The position numbers and the translations under genes were made by a program. Source: Tidjanibacter sp. (GTDB lineage Bacteria > Bacteroidota > Bacteroidia > Bacteroidales > Rikenellaceae). Taken from it: 64,000 bases of DNA. The DNA lies in NCBI GenBank assembly GCA_017503465.1, contig JAFVSY010000028.1, positions 34,460-98,459 of the forward strand, written 5' to 3'. This document shows, one piece after another, positions 25,144 through 37,885 of this stretch. Within the stretch, counting starts at the first letter, position 1. Every line of letters begins with the position of its first letter. The notes beneath the pieces are model-generated. The model was not told the origin of the DNA, did not search any database, and saw nothing but the letters and a program-made list of their open reading frames with translations.

Positions 25144-26010
25144 TTATCGACCATTTTGGCCACCCATAATATCGAGCAATTCGGTGGTGATGGCCTGCTG
25201 GCGTTGCTTGTTGTATTCAAGGGCGAGGTCGGCAATGAGGGTGTCGGCATTGTCGGTGGCCGCCTGCATCGCCATCATCCTTGCAGCGTGTTCCGAGGCC
25301 GAAGCCGAGAGGGCTGCGGCATAGATTTTCAGGGTTATTTGTCGGGGCACAATGGAGGCTATCAACTCCGTGCGGTCGGGCTCCAGAATGTACTCCGTGG
25401 TGCGTGCGCCCTCCTCTGCGGCAGGGCCAATCTCTATGGGCAGAAGTTGTTCGCACACAAGCCTTTGCGTGCCGGCCGAAATGAACTTGTAGTAGACCAC
25501 ATCCACCCTGTCGGTGTGCCCCTCGGCATAGGCCGTCATCATCCTTCGGGCCACCATTTGGGCCATCTCATAGGTGGGTCTGTCGGCAAACTCTTCGTGT
25601 CCCTCTTCGTGGGCGATGCCGAGTCGGTGCAGCCCCTTGGCGAGTTGTTCGCCCACGGCCACAACCTCCACCTCGGCTCCCTGCCGTTGCCACTCTCCGA
25701 CCACTCCGGCGGCCTTGCGCACCACGTTGCCATTGTAGGCACCGCAGAGGGTACCGTTGGATGCAAAGGCAATCACCGTTGCCCTGCCCACGGCCTCGTG
25801 CTGTGTGGCCAACGCAATGGGGGGCACCCCCTCGCCACCAACAAGGTGGGAGGTAATCGCCTGCAACTCATCGGCATATGGCACAAGCGCACCTATGGCC
25901 CTCTGGGTGCGGTGCAACTTGGCGGCCGCAACCATCTTCATAGCCGAGGTAATCTTGCGCGTGCTGCGCACCGATGCGATGCGTTCCTTTATCTCCTTAA
26001 GCGAAGCCAC
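25144..26010 (-). CDS. atpG: ATP synthase F1 subunit gamma
   Basis: This 288-residue protein starts with the family N-terminal helix ASLKEIKERIASVRSTRKITSAMKMVAAAKL and ends with the matching C-terminal helix (ALEYNKQRQQAITTELLDIMGG). These two long helices form the rotating stalk inside the alpha3beta3 ring. It is the last gene of the ATP synthase operon, 39 bases after atpA. Confidence 0.95.
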   Translation of the reverse strand: MASLKEIKERIASVRSTRKITSAMKMVAAAKLHRTQRAIGALVPYADELQAITSHLVGGEGVPPIALATQHEAVGRATVIAFASNGTLCGAYNGNVVRKAAGVVGEWQRQGAEVEVVAVGEQLAKGLHRLGIAHEEGHEEFADRPTYEMAQMVARRMMTAYAEGHTDRVDVVYYKFISAGTQRLVCEQLLPIEIGPAAEEGARTTEYILEPDRTELIASIVPRQITLKIYAAALSASASEHAARMMAMQAATDNADTLIADLALEYNKQRQQAITTELLDIMGGQNGR

Positions 26011-26049
26011 GTGAGGGAAAAATCGTTGAGTGGTTATTGTTTTTGTTTG

Positions 26050-27651
26050 TTACTTTGTCGTGGGTGCAGAGGTGTTGAGGGCCGTGATGGTTTCGGCGGC
26101 CACCTCTTTTATGCGTGCCACAACCTCGTCGTCAATCACACCCGCTTTCAGTTTGCCCAGCACGTCCTCGCTGTGGGAGGCACGCAGGAGAGCCAAAAAG
26201 TTCTTCTCAAAACTTCTCACCTGCTCGGTGGGCACCTCCTTCAGCAGTCCGTTCACACCGCAGTAGAGCACAGCGATTTGCTCCTCCACGGGCATTGGTG
26301 CATATTGGGGCTGAATGAGCAGTTCGGTGTTCTTGTGGCCCTTGTCGATAACATAGGCCGTAACGGGGTCGAGGTCGCCACCGAACTTCGTAAAGGCCTT
26401 CAACTCACGGTATTGCGCTTGGTCAATCTTGAGCGTACCGGCCACCTTTTTCATCGTCTTAATCTGTGCGTTGCCGCCCACCCTCGACACCGAGATGCCC
26501 ACATTGATAGCGGGCCTTACACCCTGATTGAAGAGGTCGCTCTCGAGGAAAATCTGACCATCCGTAATCGAAATTACGTTGGTGGGAATGTAGGCCGACA
26601 CATCGCCCGCTTGCGTCTCGATGATGGGCAGTGCGGTGAGCGAGCCGCCACCCCTGACCTTGCCCTTCAGGCACTCCGGCAGGTCGTTCATCTTCTCGGC
26701 CACCGTATCGTTGGCGATAATCTTGGCAGCTCTTTCGAGCAGTCGGGAGTGGAGGTAGAAGATGTCGCCCGGGTAGGCCTCCCTACCCGAAGGACGGCGC
26801 AGGATGAGCGACACCTCACGGTAGGAAACCGCCTGCTTGGAGAGGTCGTCATACACAACCAATGCGTGGCGGCCCGTATCGCGGAACCACTCGCCAATGG
26901 CGGCACCCGCAAAGGGGGCAAAGTATTGCAACGCTGCGGGGTCCGAGGCGGTTGAGGCAACCACCACGGTGTACTCCATAGCCCCACGTTCACGCAGGGT
27001 GGCCACAATGTTGGCCACAGTGGAACCCTTCTGGCCCACAGCCACATAGATACAATAGACGGGCTCGCCTTTGAGGTAGTTGTCCCTCTGGTTTATGATG
27101 GTGTCGATGGCAATGGCGGTCTTACCGGTCTGGCGGTCGCCAATGATGAGCTCCCTCTGGCCCCGGCCGATGGGTATCATTGCATCCACGGCTTTAAGTC
27201 CCGTTTGCAGGGGCTCGTTCACGGGCTGACGGAAGATTACACCGGGGGCTTTGCGCTCCAGTGGCATCGGGAACTTCTCGCCCTCGATGTCGCCCCTGCC
27301 GTCAAGGGGCTCACCCAAGGGGCTGATAACCCTGCCCACCACATTGTCATTGACCTCCACCGACACAATCCTCTCGGTGCGCCTTACGGTTTGTCCCTCC
27401 TTAATGTGGTCGGTGGGGCCGAGCAATACAGCGCCCACGTTGTCCTCTTCCAAGTTCATCACAACGCCCGACACGCCTCCCTCAAACTCCAATAACTCGC
27501 CACTCTCGGCATTTTGGAGTCCATAGATGCGTGCCACGCCGTCGCTCACCTGCAATACGGTGCCGACCTCCTCAAATTTCACTCCGGTGTCTATGCCTGC
27601 CAGCTGCTCACGCAACATTCGGCTCACCTCGCTTGGTCTGATTTCTGACAT
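26050..27651 (-). CDS. atpA: ATP synthase F1 subunit alpha
   Basis: From the ATG at 27651 ([13 protein letters not shown]) the protein has 533 residues. It carries the Walker A motif GDRQTGKT in [22 protein letters not shown], the VGQKGSTVA block and the [20 protein letters not shown] stretch with the catalytic-interface arginine nearby (VSRVGGNAQ). The subunit binds nucleotide non-catalytically in the F1 head. A further upstream start at 27687 would add twelve residues unlike other alpha subunits. The gene lies in the order H-A-G, as usual. Confidence 0.95.
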   Translation of the reverse strand: MSEIRPSEVSRMLREQLAGIDTGVKFEEVGTVLQVSDGVARIYGLQNAESGELLEFEGGVSGVVMNLEEDNVGAVLLGPTDHIKEGQTVRRTERIVSVEVNDNVVGRVISPLGEPLDGRGDIEGEKFPMPLERKAPGVIFRQPVNEPLQTGLKAVDAMIPIGRGQRELIIGDRQTGKTAIAIDTIINQRDNYLKGEPVYCIYVAVGQKGSTVANIVATLRERGAMEYTVVVASTASDPAALQYFAPFAGAAIGEWFRDTGRHALVVYDDLSKQAVSYREVSLILRRPSGREAYPGDIFYLHSRLLERAAKIIANDTVAEKMNDLPECLKGKVRGGGSLTALPIIETQAGDVSAYIPTNVISITDGQIFLESDLFNQGVRPAINVGISVSRVGGNAQIKTMKKVAGTLKIDQAQYRELKAFTKFGGDLDPVTAYVIDKGHKNTELLIQPQYAPMPVEEQIAVLYCGVNGLLKEVPTEQVRSFEKNFLALLRASHSEDVLGKLKAGVIDDEVVARIKEVAAETITALNTSAPTTK

Positions 27652-27731
27652 TTTTTGTGTTTTTTGGCTGCCCACCCATTGTCCCATTGATTTCTGACAA
27701 CATCTTCGGCACGGACGTGCAACTCTCTCTT

Positions 27732-28304
27732 TTATACAAGTGTTTTGTTTTTGCGGAGCAACTCCTTGCGGATTTTCTCCAACTGCCCCTTCAGGGAGGC
27801 ATCCAGCAGCAGGTCGTCCACCTGCAACACGAAGCCACCCTCAATGGAGGGCAGGATGTGGGTGTTGATTTCGGCCACCCCACCGGTGCGCTCCTCCACG
27901 ATAGTACGCAGGCGTTCCACAAGGTCCCCATCGGGCTCGGCTGTGGTGGTGAGGTTTACCCTCACGATGCCACGACTCTTGCGGTAGAGGCGCACATAGC
28001 CGAGGGCCATTTGCCCCAGCCAACGCTCCCTGTGGTGGCCCACCACCAAACCGACAAATCGCTCCACCAGCACTCGGCTCTCGCCCTCGCACGCCACTCG
28101 CTCACACAGTGCTCCGACAACCACGCGCACCTTCTCTCCGCCCCCTATGATGGGGTTTTTGAGCACCTGCGCCACTCCCGCAGAGTCCATAGCCACGTGG
28201 GCCAACTCACCCATAATGGGGTAGAGGGCCTCGGCCTGCCCAAGGCTGTCGGCGTGGGCAAGCAGTGCTTTGGCATAGCGACCTGCAAGTAGGCTGTCGT
28301 TCAT
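27732..28304 (-). CDS. atpH: ATP synthase F1 subunit delta (OSCP-type)
   Basis: This 190-residue protein has the delta-subunit pattern: [26 protein letters not shown] at the N-terminus and [34 protein letters not shown]...[17 protein letters not shown] at the C-terminus. It links the peripheral stalk to the top of the F1 head. It sits between atpF and atpA with 80 bases to atpA. Confidence 0.92.
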   Translation of the reverse strand: MNDSLLAGRYAKALLAHADSLGQAEALYPIMGELAHVAMDSAGVAQVLKNPIIGGGEKVRVVVGALCERVACEGESRVLVERFVGLVVGHHRERWLGQMALGYVRLYRKSRGIVRVNLTTTAEPDGDLVERLRTIVEERTGGVAEINTHILPSIEGGFVLQVDDLLLDASLKGQLEKIRKELLRKNKTLV

Positions 28305-28328
28305 AGTAAGTGTGTGTTCGTTGGTGGT

Positions 28329-28841
28329 TTAAGCGTTGGGCTTGGAGGAGTTCTGCTCGGCCTCGCCGATGAGCCTGTCGATGTAGTCGTGTTGTGTCTC
28401 GGCGCTCGTCATCTTCTGGCGCAGCACCTTCTCGGCTACATCCACGGAGAGCATTGCAACCTCGCTGCGCAACTCCCCAAGAGCCTTCTGCTTCTCGATT
28501 TCGATTTGGGAAAGAGCCGCCTCCAACTTCGCTGCCGCCTCGGCCTCGGCCTTCTGGCGGGCGTTCTCAACGATGCGGTTGCCATCGGCCACCGCACCGG
28601 CCACAATCTCCGACTGCCTCTTTTGGGCCTCGCCGATGATTTGTGCGGCCTCCTGCTCCACCCCTCGGAGCCTTTCGGTGGCCTCTTTGGCTGCCGCAAG
28701 GCCCTCCTCGATGCGCTCACGGCGCCTATCGACCATTCCGGTAATCACCGGAAAGCCGAACTTGGCAAGCACACCAAACACGATGAGGAACGAGAGGAGC
28801 ATCCAAAACAGGAGTCCTAATTCGGGTGTGAGTAACGACAT
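28329..28841 (-). CDS. atpF: ATP synthase Fo subunit b
   Basis: This 170-residue protein has one N-terminal membrane helix (LLFWMLLSFLIVFGVLAKFG, residues about 9-28) followed by a long charged coiled coil (RRERIEEGLAAAKEATERLRGVEQEAAQII...KAEAEAAAKLEAALSQIEIEKQKAL). This is the dimeric peripheral stalk. The neighbours are atpE upstream and atpH downstream. Confidence 0.93.
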   Translation of the reverse strand: MSLLTPELGLLFWMLLSFLIVFGVLAKFGFPVITGMVDRRRERIEEGLAAAKEATERLRGVEQEAAQIIGEAQKRQSEIVAGAVADGNRIVENARQKAEAEAAAKLEAALSQIEIEKQKALGELRSEVAMLSVDVAEKVLRQKMTSAETQHDYIDRLIGEAEQNSSKPNA

Positions 28842-28900
28842 TTTTCCTTCTTCTTGTTGTTCTTCTTTTTACAGTTGTAACTCCATCTCCGCCACGTGGC

Positions 28901-29143
28901 TTAGAGGGCCATCAGGCAGACCACAATGGCAAAGAGGGTGGCACCCTCAATGAGCGCAGCCGACACAATCATAGCCGTCTGCAACGAGCCGGCAGCCTCG
29001 GGCTGACGAGCCATTGCCTCCAGGGCGTTGGAGCCAATCTTACCAATACCCCAAGCGGCGGCCAAAACTGCCAATGCTGCACCCAGAGGAGCCACTGCCG
29101 AACCGAGGTTGATTGCTTGCAAAAGTGTGATAAATGCTAACAT
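28901..29143 (-). CDS. atpE: ATP synthase Fo subunit c
   Basis: This 80-residue hairpin of two membrane helices has the polar loop ARQPE (R46-Q47-P48) and the ion-binding carboxylate E66 in SAALIEGATLF. Helix 1 lacks the glutamine used as a Na+ ligand in Na+-type rings, so an H+-driven ring is more likely; this is inference from a few residues. The ring of c subunits rotates with gamma. Confidence 0.94.
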   Translation of the reverse strand: MLAFITLLQAINLGSAVAPLGAALAVLAAAWGIGKIGSNALEAMARQPEAAGSLQTAMIVSAALIEGATLFAIVVCLMAL

Positions 29144-29185
29144 AATGATTTGAGTTTTAGTTGTTTGTGTATATGTATGTTTGTT

Positions 29186-30316
29186 CTAATTCTTCGTTTT
29201 GTGGGCGGCGTGGTGCTCCTTGCGGGAGAGGCCGATGAACACTGCCGAGAGCATCGTGAACACGTAGGCCTGAATGTAGGCCACCAGCACCTCCAACACC
29301 AGCATAAAGACCGATAGCAGCACCGAAAAGACCGTCATCACGCCATTCATCGTTGCTCCCATATTGACCGTGATGAAGACCAGGCAGGTCAGCGCAATGA
29401 GCACCGTGTGGCCCGCCATAATGTTGGCAAACAGACGGATGGTGAGCGCAAAGGGCTTCGAGATGATGCCGAAGAGTTCTATCACGGGCATCAGCGGGAT
29501 GGGTACCTTCATCCACACAGGCACATCGGGCCACAATATCTCCTTCCAATACTCCTTGTTGCCAAACACATTCACCGCAAACATCGTGGCCAGGGCCAGC
29601 ACAAGTGTTACGGCTATGTTGCCCGTGACGTTTGCACCACCCGGGAAGATGGGCACAAGGCCGAGCAGGTTGCTCACAAAGATGAAGAAGAAGGCGGTCA
29701 GCAGGTAGGGCGAGTAACGCTTGTAGTCCTTGCCCACCGAGGGGCGGATAACATCGTCCTCAATGCTCATAACCAACATCTCCACCGCACCCACAAAGCC
29801 ACGTGGCACTGCGTTGATGTCATACTCTCGGCGGCGGTACCATCTCGCCACACCAAGGATTATCACAATGACAACCAGTGAGTTGAACATCACTCCTGCC
29901 GCATTTTTCGTTATCGACAGGTCTATCGGGCGGTAGAGTTCACCCTCGCTATTGCGCCCCACAAGTTTACCCTTCCACTTCTCCCCTTCGTGGTTGATGA
30001 AAAAGCCCTCGTGGGTGTGTCCGTGCGCCACTTTGGCCGATGAAAAGGCGTGCCACTTGCCCTCGGCCGAGCGCACGATGCAGAGTAGGGGTATCTCCAC
30101 GTGTCGCCCACCAATGGTGGCAATGTGCCACGAGTAGCTGTCGCCAATGTGGTCGAAAATCAGCCCCACAACATCCAACTCGGCACCCTCCGTGGGCTGC
30201 TCCTCGGTGGTTGTGGCTTGCACCTGCGGCTCGCTTGCAAACACACTCGGCCCGCACAGCACCCCACAAAGGAGCACCATTGCACACAGCACCATATGTC
30301 GCAAGCACCTCTTCAT
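29186..30316 (-). CDS. atpB: ATP synthase Fo subunit a, long Bacteroidetes form
   Basis: This 376-residue protein is longer than the enterobacterial a subunit. A signal peptide (CAMVLLCGVLCGPSVFASEPQ) and an approx. 115-residue N-terminal extracytoplasmic domain precede the membrane part. That part carries the usual NLLGLVPIFPGGANVTGNIAVTLVLAL, IKPFALTIRLFANIMAGHT (stator Arg in LTIRLFAN) and the C-terminal EVLVAYIQAYVFTMLSAVFIG. The channel carries protons past the c ring. The extended N-terminus is common in Bacteroidetes. Confidence 0.94.
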   Translation of the reverse strand: MKRCLRHMVLCAMVLLCGVLCGPSVFASEPQVQATTTEEQPTEGAELDVVGLIFDHIGDSYSWHIATIGGRHVEIPLLCIVRSAEGKWHAFSSAKVAHGHTHEGFFINHEGEKWKGKLVGRNSEGELYRPIDLSITKNAAGVMFNSLVVIVIILGVARWYRRREYDINAVPRGFVGAVEMLVMSIEDDVIRPSVGKDYKRYSPYLLTAFFFIFVSNLLGLVPIFPGGANVTGNIAVTLVLALATMFAVNVFGNKEYWKEILWPDVPVWMKVPIPLMPVIELFGIISKPFALTIRLFANIMAGHTVLIALTCLVFITVNMGATMNGVMTVFSVLLSVFMLVLEVLVAYIQAYVFTMLSAVFIGLSRKEHHAAHKTKN

Positions 30317-30319
30317 TAC

Positions 30320-30703
30320 CTACTCTTTCCCCTTGGTTTGGTTGTAGACCTTAACCAACCACGTCTCACACGCCGAGGTCAGTATATAATATATTAAGGT
30401 GTAGAGCAAGAAGTGTATCTTGCCCGCCAGCCCCAACTTCACATAGATAACCATCAGTGCCGCCACACCAATGAACTTCACACCCCTCATAATCATAGAG
30501 GTTGTCAGCACCTTGTCGGCCTTCATCTGCTTGTAGCGCCCCAGCAACCACAAGAAAACCGCCTCATAGATGTAGAAAAAGCTCGGCACAACCCACATCA
30601 CAGGCGTGTAGGCCTCCGGCCACACCTTGGCAATGGCCATCACCAGCACTCCGTAGAGTACCGTGATTGCCATAGTAACATCTCTTACACTTTCAAGTTT
30701 CAT
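30320..30703 (-). CDS. Small membrane protein inside the ATP synthase operon (AtpI-like)
   Basis: This 127-residue protein has four hydrophobic segments (MAITVLYGVLVMAIAKV, VMWVVPSFFYIYEAVFLWLL, VKFIGVAALMVIYVKLGL, IHFLLYTLIYYILTSACETWLV). It sits between atpC and atpB with a three-base gap to atpB, the place where other phyla have AtpI. The layout fits an assembly factor for the c ring, but sequence recognition is weak. It could be an unrelated operon-resident protein. Confidence 0.6.
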   Translation of the reverse strand: MKLESVRDVTMAITVLYGVLVMAIAKVWPEAYTPVMWVVPSFFYIYEAVFLWLLGRYKQMKADKVLTTSMIMRGVKFIGVAALMVIYVKLGLAGKIHFLLYTLIYYILTSACETWLVKVYNQTKGKE

Positions 30704-30725
30704 ATCTCTTACTCGTTTTTCGCAC

Positions 30726-30971
30726 CTACTCCGTACAAACCCTCACAACGTCATCCCTGACCTCCACAAAGCCGCCGCTCACCTCCACGGAGTGCTCCTC
30801 GCCACCCACCTCGGTGTAGCGAATAACCCCCGCCGTGAGCGAAGAAATCAGCGGTGCGTGCATCGGCAACACCACAAACGGAGCCTTCGCACCGGGGAGC
30901 AATACCCTGGCGACAACCCCATCGAACAACTCCCCACTCGGAGAAATTATGTGTAACCGCAGCTGTTTCAT
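30726..30971 (-). CDS. atpC: ATP synthase F1 subunit epsilon
   Basis: This 81-residue protein has only the N-terminal beta-sandwich of epsilon (LRLHIISPSGELFDGVVARVLLPGAKAPFVVLPMHAPLISSLTAGVIRY...EHSVEVSGGFVEVRDDVVRV). The C-terminal helical arms of the E. coli protein are absent, as often in Bacteroidetes. Epsilon sits at the base of the gamma stalk. Without the helices, the usual self-inhibition by the arm is not expected. Confidence 0.9.
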   Translation of the reverse strand: MKQLRLHIISPSGELFDGVVARVLLPGAKAPFVVLPMHAPLISSLTAGVIRYTEVGGEEHSVEVSGGFVEVRDDVVRVCTE

Positions 30972-34080
<3,109 letters not shown>

Positions 34081-34161
34081 TTTTGTGTGTATTTAGTGTT
34101 GGTATTCTCTGACTTGTTATTGGTCGGTTTTTTCTGTGGACACCACCGCCCACTCCCTCTA

Positions 34162-34758
34162 TCAGTGCAGTTTGGCCCCGATGAGGTCGAGGAACTCCTG
34201 GCGGGTGAGTTGCTGGTTGAGGAAGGCGCCACTGAAGGCCGAGGTGGTGGTGATGGAGTTCTGCTTCTGCACACCCCTCATCTGCATACACATATGGGCG
34301 GCCTCAATCACCACAGCCACACCCAGCGGGTTGAGTGTTTCTTGGATGCAATCCCTAATCTGCATTGTGAGCCTCTCCTGCACCTGCAACCTTCGGGCAA
34401 AACTCTCCACACAACGTGGGATTTTCGACAGCCCTGTGATTTGCCCATTGGGGATGTAGGCCACGTGGGCCTTGCCGTAGAAGGGCAGCATATGGTGCTC
34501 GCACAGCGAGTAGATTTCGATGTCCTTCACGATGACCATCTGCTTGTAGTCCTCCTTGAAGATGGCCGAGCGAAGTATCTCCGCAGGGTCCTCGCTGTAG
34601 CCTTTGGTCAGAAACTGCATACACTTGGCCACCCTCTCGGGGGTTTTCAGCAGCCCCTCACGCTCGGCGTCCTCGCCAAGGAGTTTGAGGATGGCGTGGT
34701 AGTGCTCCATCAGCTCGGCTGTGGTCTGTGGGTCGTAGATTTCCTCTTTTGTGTACAT
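34162..34758 (-). CDS. folE: GTP cyclohydrolase I
   Basis: This 198-residue protein has the catalytic zinc site in [22 protein letters not shown] (Cys and His ligands), the [25 protein letters not shown] block and [12 protein letters not shown] with the second zinc Cys. The enzyme opens GTP to dihydroneopterin triphosphate, the first step of folate synthesis. It lies 17 bases after the DUF4296 gene, so the two are probably co-transcribed. Confidence 0.95.
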   Translation of the reverse strand: MYTKEEIYDPQTTAELMEHYHAILKLLGEDAEREGLLKTPERVAKCMQFLTKGYSEDPAEILRSAIFKEDYKQMVIVKDIEIYSLCEHHMLPFYGKAHVAYIPNGQITGLSKIPRCVESFARRLQVQERLTMQIRDCIQETLNPLGVAVVIEAAHMCMQMRGVQKQNSITTTSAFSGAFLNQQLTRQEFLDLIGAKLH

Positions 34759-34775
34759 AATAGGATATTCAATCT

Positions 34776-35729
34776 TTATTTTTTACTCTTCTTATTGTTC
34801 TTTTTCTTACTCTTTGCTTCTGCCTTCTTCTTTGCCTCGGCGGCCTCTTTGGCACGCTTGTCCATAGCCTCCAGCGAGTCGCGCGAGAGCATTGGCACCA
34901 CAGCGTCCAACGACCCATAGACCTCAATGGAGTCGCAGAGTTCCACCTGCGGTCTGAAGCGCATCACGGAGTCCATATGTGCAAGGGCCTCCTCGGTGGG
35001 CGGTATGTAGGTTATGCGCACCGAGTCAATCGTTATGTAGGGCTTCTCCTCACGCTTGGCGTAGTCGGCAAATTGGATGTGGTACTCGGTGGCGCCCGCC
35101 TTGGGCGTAAGGGTTGTTTTGTAGGTCCTGCGCTCGCCGTGCACAAGGGAGGTACGCAGGTAGTGGTTGCGCACGCTGTCTGCCGTGAGGGTCCACTGGG
35201 TGCTTTGCAGGTGGGTGTTCTTATCGAGGGTGTCGATGTGGTAGTTGTAGGCAATCACATACTCACCCACATCCCTGATGGGCAGCGAGAGGAACAATCG
35301 GGTGGTGTCCTTCAGGCGTCTAACCCTGATTTTGTCCACGCTCAACACCTCGCGCGTACACATCGACTTGGCCAGCGAGTCGATGTAGTTGAGGTTGCGC
35401 AACTTCTGCTCATATCCATCGGCCATAGACTCCAGCGAGGCGATGGTGTTCTCAATCACATCGCTCAACCTCGCACTCTTACGCTTCTGAAAGTTGGCCA
35501 AGGTGTTGAAAAAGTCCTCCTGTGTGTAGCCATATTTGTTCAGAATGGGGGTGTAGATGTCGAGGCTGTCGGTATCCACCTTTTGGGCCTTGGCATAGGC
35601 ATTCACGAGGAACATCTCCCTTGTGATGTTCTCCAACTCCCTGTCGGGAATAATCTTGCTCTTTGAGCAACCCACCGCCACGAGGGCCACGGTCGCCACG
35701 AGAGCTATGTATCTAAAAACGTGTTTCAT
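34776..35729 (-). CDS. DUF4296 lipoprotein
   Basis: This 317-residue protein has a lipobox (LVAVGC). The N-terminal region [52 protein letters not shown] is characteristic of DUF4296. The middle approx. 130 residues form beta strands of unknown function and the C-terminus is a Lys/Ala-rich charged tail ([20 protein letters not shown]), unusual for a lipoprotein. Its first 17 bases overlap the end of the upstream permease gene. Confidence 0.82.
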   Translation of the reverse strand: MKHVFRYIALVATVALVAVGCSKSKIIPDRELENITREMFLVNAYAKAQKVDTDSLDIYTPILNKYGYTQEDFFNTLANFQKRKSARLSDVIENTIASLESMADGYEQKLRNLNYIDSLAKSMCTREVLSVDKIRVRRLKDTTRLFLSLPIRDVGEYVIAYNYHIDTLDKNTHLQSTQWTLTADSVRNHYLRTSLVHGERRTYKTTLTPKAGATEYHIQFADYAKREEKPYITIDSVRITYIPPTEEALAHMDSVMRFRPQVELCDSIEVYGSLDAVVPMLSRDSLEAMDKRAKEAAEAKKKAEAKSKKKNNKKSKK

Positions 35730-36963
35730 CGGGTTTGTTAATCTTCGGAACCATCCTCCGAACAGTAAGTTTTGTTATCACATAATTGACCGCCAACACG
35801 GCCATCATAATCACCACAACATCGCCCCAATGCACCTCCACGGGGTAGTTCTCCACAAGGAATGTGCTTCCGGGCATCTTCACAAGGCCCCACTGCATCT
35901 GCGCAAAGCAGACCGCCAGGCCACCAATCATACCCCAAAATGCGCCCCTCAAGCCAATCAGCACACCCTCCAGGGTGAACACCTCGCGCACAAACGAGTG
36001 GCGAGCACCAATGGCATAGAGTGTGGCGGTGTCGTTGCGCTTCTCAATCACCAGCATCACCAGCGAGCCAATGACCGACACGGCCGCAATGAGCGTAACC
36101 AGCAGCAGTATGGTGAAAATCGCCACCTTCTCCACCCTCATAGCCTTGTAGAGCACCTCGTTGCGCTGGTAGCGGTTCTCCACCACAAAGCCTTCGCCCA
36201 CGGCCCTCTGCAACTCCTTTTGCACCCTCGCCATCTTCGCTCCGGGGGTGAGCCTTATGGCCACCGCCGAGGCCCTACCTTTGGCCGAGAGCAACTCCTC
36301 GGCCACATCGAGCGACACAAACAGGTGGCCGGTGAGTTCGGTGGCCGCATCGGAGAGCGTGCCTGCGTGGCCCACCTCCACCGTGCGTATGGCACTAATC
36401 GGCAACAGCGATGAGATGTTCTCCCTGCGCAGTGCGTGGACCGACAACTTGCCGTGCAAAGCCGCATTGCGCACCGAGTAACCATCAGCAAAGAGGTTGT
36501 CCAAATCAAAACCCACAACCGCCTTGCGCCTCTCGCCGTGGACCAACTGCCAACCGCCATACCACACCATACCACTATCAGCCAGGGGCACCACCTGCGT
36601 GTAGTGCTCATCCACCCCTCGCAGCGTGGCAGGCATCTGGCGACCGTCATACTCCGCCATCACACTCTCCTCAAGGTAGTAGGAGCAGGCAGCCACGCCC
36701 TCAACACTCTCCACGCTCCCCCTCGGTAACTCCTCCGCGGGGAAGGTCGCACCCCTCGCAGGAGTAATCACCAGGTCGGCCTCCGTGGTGTCGTGAATGG
36801 TGTTGAGCAACGAATTGAAACCATTGACCACCGACATCAGCACCACCATCGCAGCCACAGCCACACCAAGGGCAACCGAACTCACCGTGGTCGTGGTGTT
36901 AATCACCGAGAACGACTTGCGGGAGCGCAGGTAGCGGCGGGCAAATAGTAGTGGCAGGTGCAT
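35713..36963 (-). CDS. FtsX/LolC-E-type ABC transporter permease
   Basis: This 416-residue protein begins with LFARRYLRSRKSFSVINTTTTVSSVALGVAVAAMVVLMSVVNGF (first membrane helix), followed by a large periplasmic domain (MacB-like PCD). Three further helices lie at about residues 275-405 (IFTILLLVTLIAAVSVIGSLVMLV, GVLIGLRGAFWGMIGGLAVCF, DVVVIMMAVLAVNYVITKL). The pattern is that of LolC/LolE lipoprotein-release permeases. No ATPase partner is encoded nearby; it may be supplied by a separate LolD gene. The gene lies 59 bases after rbfA. Confidence 0.82.
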   Translation of the reverse strand: MHLPLLFARRYLRSRKSFSVINTTTTVSSVALGVAVAAMVVLMSVVNGFNSLLNTIHDTTEADLVITPARGATFPAEELPRGSVESVEGVAACSYYLEESVMAEYDGRQMPATLRGVDEHYTQVVPLADSGMVWYGGWQLVHGERRKAVVGFDLDNLFADGYSVRNAALHGKLSVHALRRENISSLLPISAIRTVEVGHAGTLSDAATELTGHLFVSLDVAEELLSAKGRASAVAIRLTPGAKMARVQKELQRAVGEGFVVENRYQRNEVLYKAMRVEKVAIFTILLLVTLIAAVSVIGSLVMLVIEKRNDTATLYAIGARHSFVREVFTLEGVLIGLRGAFWGMIGGLAVCFAQMQWGLVKMPGSTFLVENYPVEVHWGDVVVIMMAVLAVNYVITKLTVRRMVPKINKPDETRF

Positions 36964-37022
36964 TGTGTGGTCCTAATTTGCGGTTGCAAGGTTTGTGGTC
37001 GTGGTGTTCTCCACCGAGGCGA

Positions 37023-37376
37023 CTACTTCTTCAGGAGGTTGTCGATGTTCTCGATGTACTCCAGCGAGTCGTCCAAGAAGAAGGTAATCTCGGGCACAAC
37101 CCTCAGCTGGTTGCGCATCCTCGCACCGAGCAACTTGCGCACCTTCCACGCATCGGCCTCAATGCGAGCCATCACCTCCTCGTGCTTCTCAAAGGGGAAA
37201 ATGCTCAGATAAATCTTCGCATACTCCAGGTCGGGACTGACCCTCACGGCCGTTACCGACACCAACACACCCCTCACCAGGTCGGCGCACTCCTTCAAAA
37301 AGAGTTCGCTGATGTCCTTCTGTATCTGACGGGCAACCTTCTGCTGCCTCGTGCTCTCTCCTGCAATGTTTTCCAT
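37023..37376 (-). CDS. rbfA: Ribosome-binding factor A
   Basis: This 117-residue protein has the RbfA KH-like fold pattern: RQQKVARQIQKDISELFLKE, VLVSVTAVRVSPDLEYAKIYLSIF and RNQLRVVPEITFFLDDSLEY. RbfA assists maturation of the 30S subunit and 17S rRNA processing, especially in the cold. It is the first gene of a run of same-strand genes ending in the ATP synthase operon. Confidence 0.92.
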   Translation of the reverse strand: MENIAGESTRQQKVARQIQKDISELFLKECADLVRGVLVSVTAVRVSPDLEYAKIYLSIFPFEKHEEVMARIEADAWKVRKLLGARMRNQLRVVPEITFFLDDSLEYIENIDNLLKK

Positions 37377-37434
37377 ATCTTTTCTATATTCTTTTAACTC
37401 AAGCCCTTGCCTGATTTTTATTTGTTGCTTTTTT

Positions 37435-37885
37435 TAGTCTAACGTCTTTTTTAGGGAATTTAGTGAGTTTAGTGAGTTTAGTGAATTTGGTGAGTTTCCC
37501 CTGCGTTCCCAACACTCTCTACACTCCCTAATTTCCCTTTCCTGCCCTTTCTGCTCTTTCTTGCTCTTCAAATTACTCTCCCCTAAGCTAGGGGAGATGG
37601 CACGAAGTGCCAGAGAGGTCTGTTTGTGTCGGTGGGCGGTTTGACAGACCTCTCCCGCCTACGGCACCCTCTCCTAACTTAGGAGAGGGCAACAGACGCC
37701 CCCGCTGCTACGCAGCACCCCCTCTAACTCAGAGGGGGACGAGGTCGGATGGCATTGCAAGGTTGGGAAGCGCACCGACCTTGCCACTACACAAAACAGG
37801 CTGTGCCTGCCCCTCCCGACCTCCCCTGTCGTAGGGGAGGGGACTTAGAGGGGAATTTTCTCAATTCTCAATTCTCAATTCTCCA
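37435..37885. repeat. Long spacer built of dispersed repeats
   Basis: No gene is present from 37377 to 37860. In order it holds TAACGTCTTTTTTAGGGAA, tandem TTTAGTGAG units (37459-37500), an inverted pair of hairpin modules (CTCCCCTAAGCTAGGGGAG with TGGCACGAAGTGCCA at 37575-37618, then CAGACCTCTCCCGCC...CTCTCCTAACTTAGGAGAG at 37652-37690), the ACAGACGCCCCCGCTGCTAC module (37692-37740), a copy of the GGCATTGCAAGGTTGGGAAG module (37750-37810), the CTCCCCTGTCGTAGGGGAG hairpin (37822-37842) and AATTCTC heptads running to 37885, into the next gene's stop. Confidence 0.85.
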
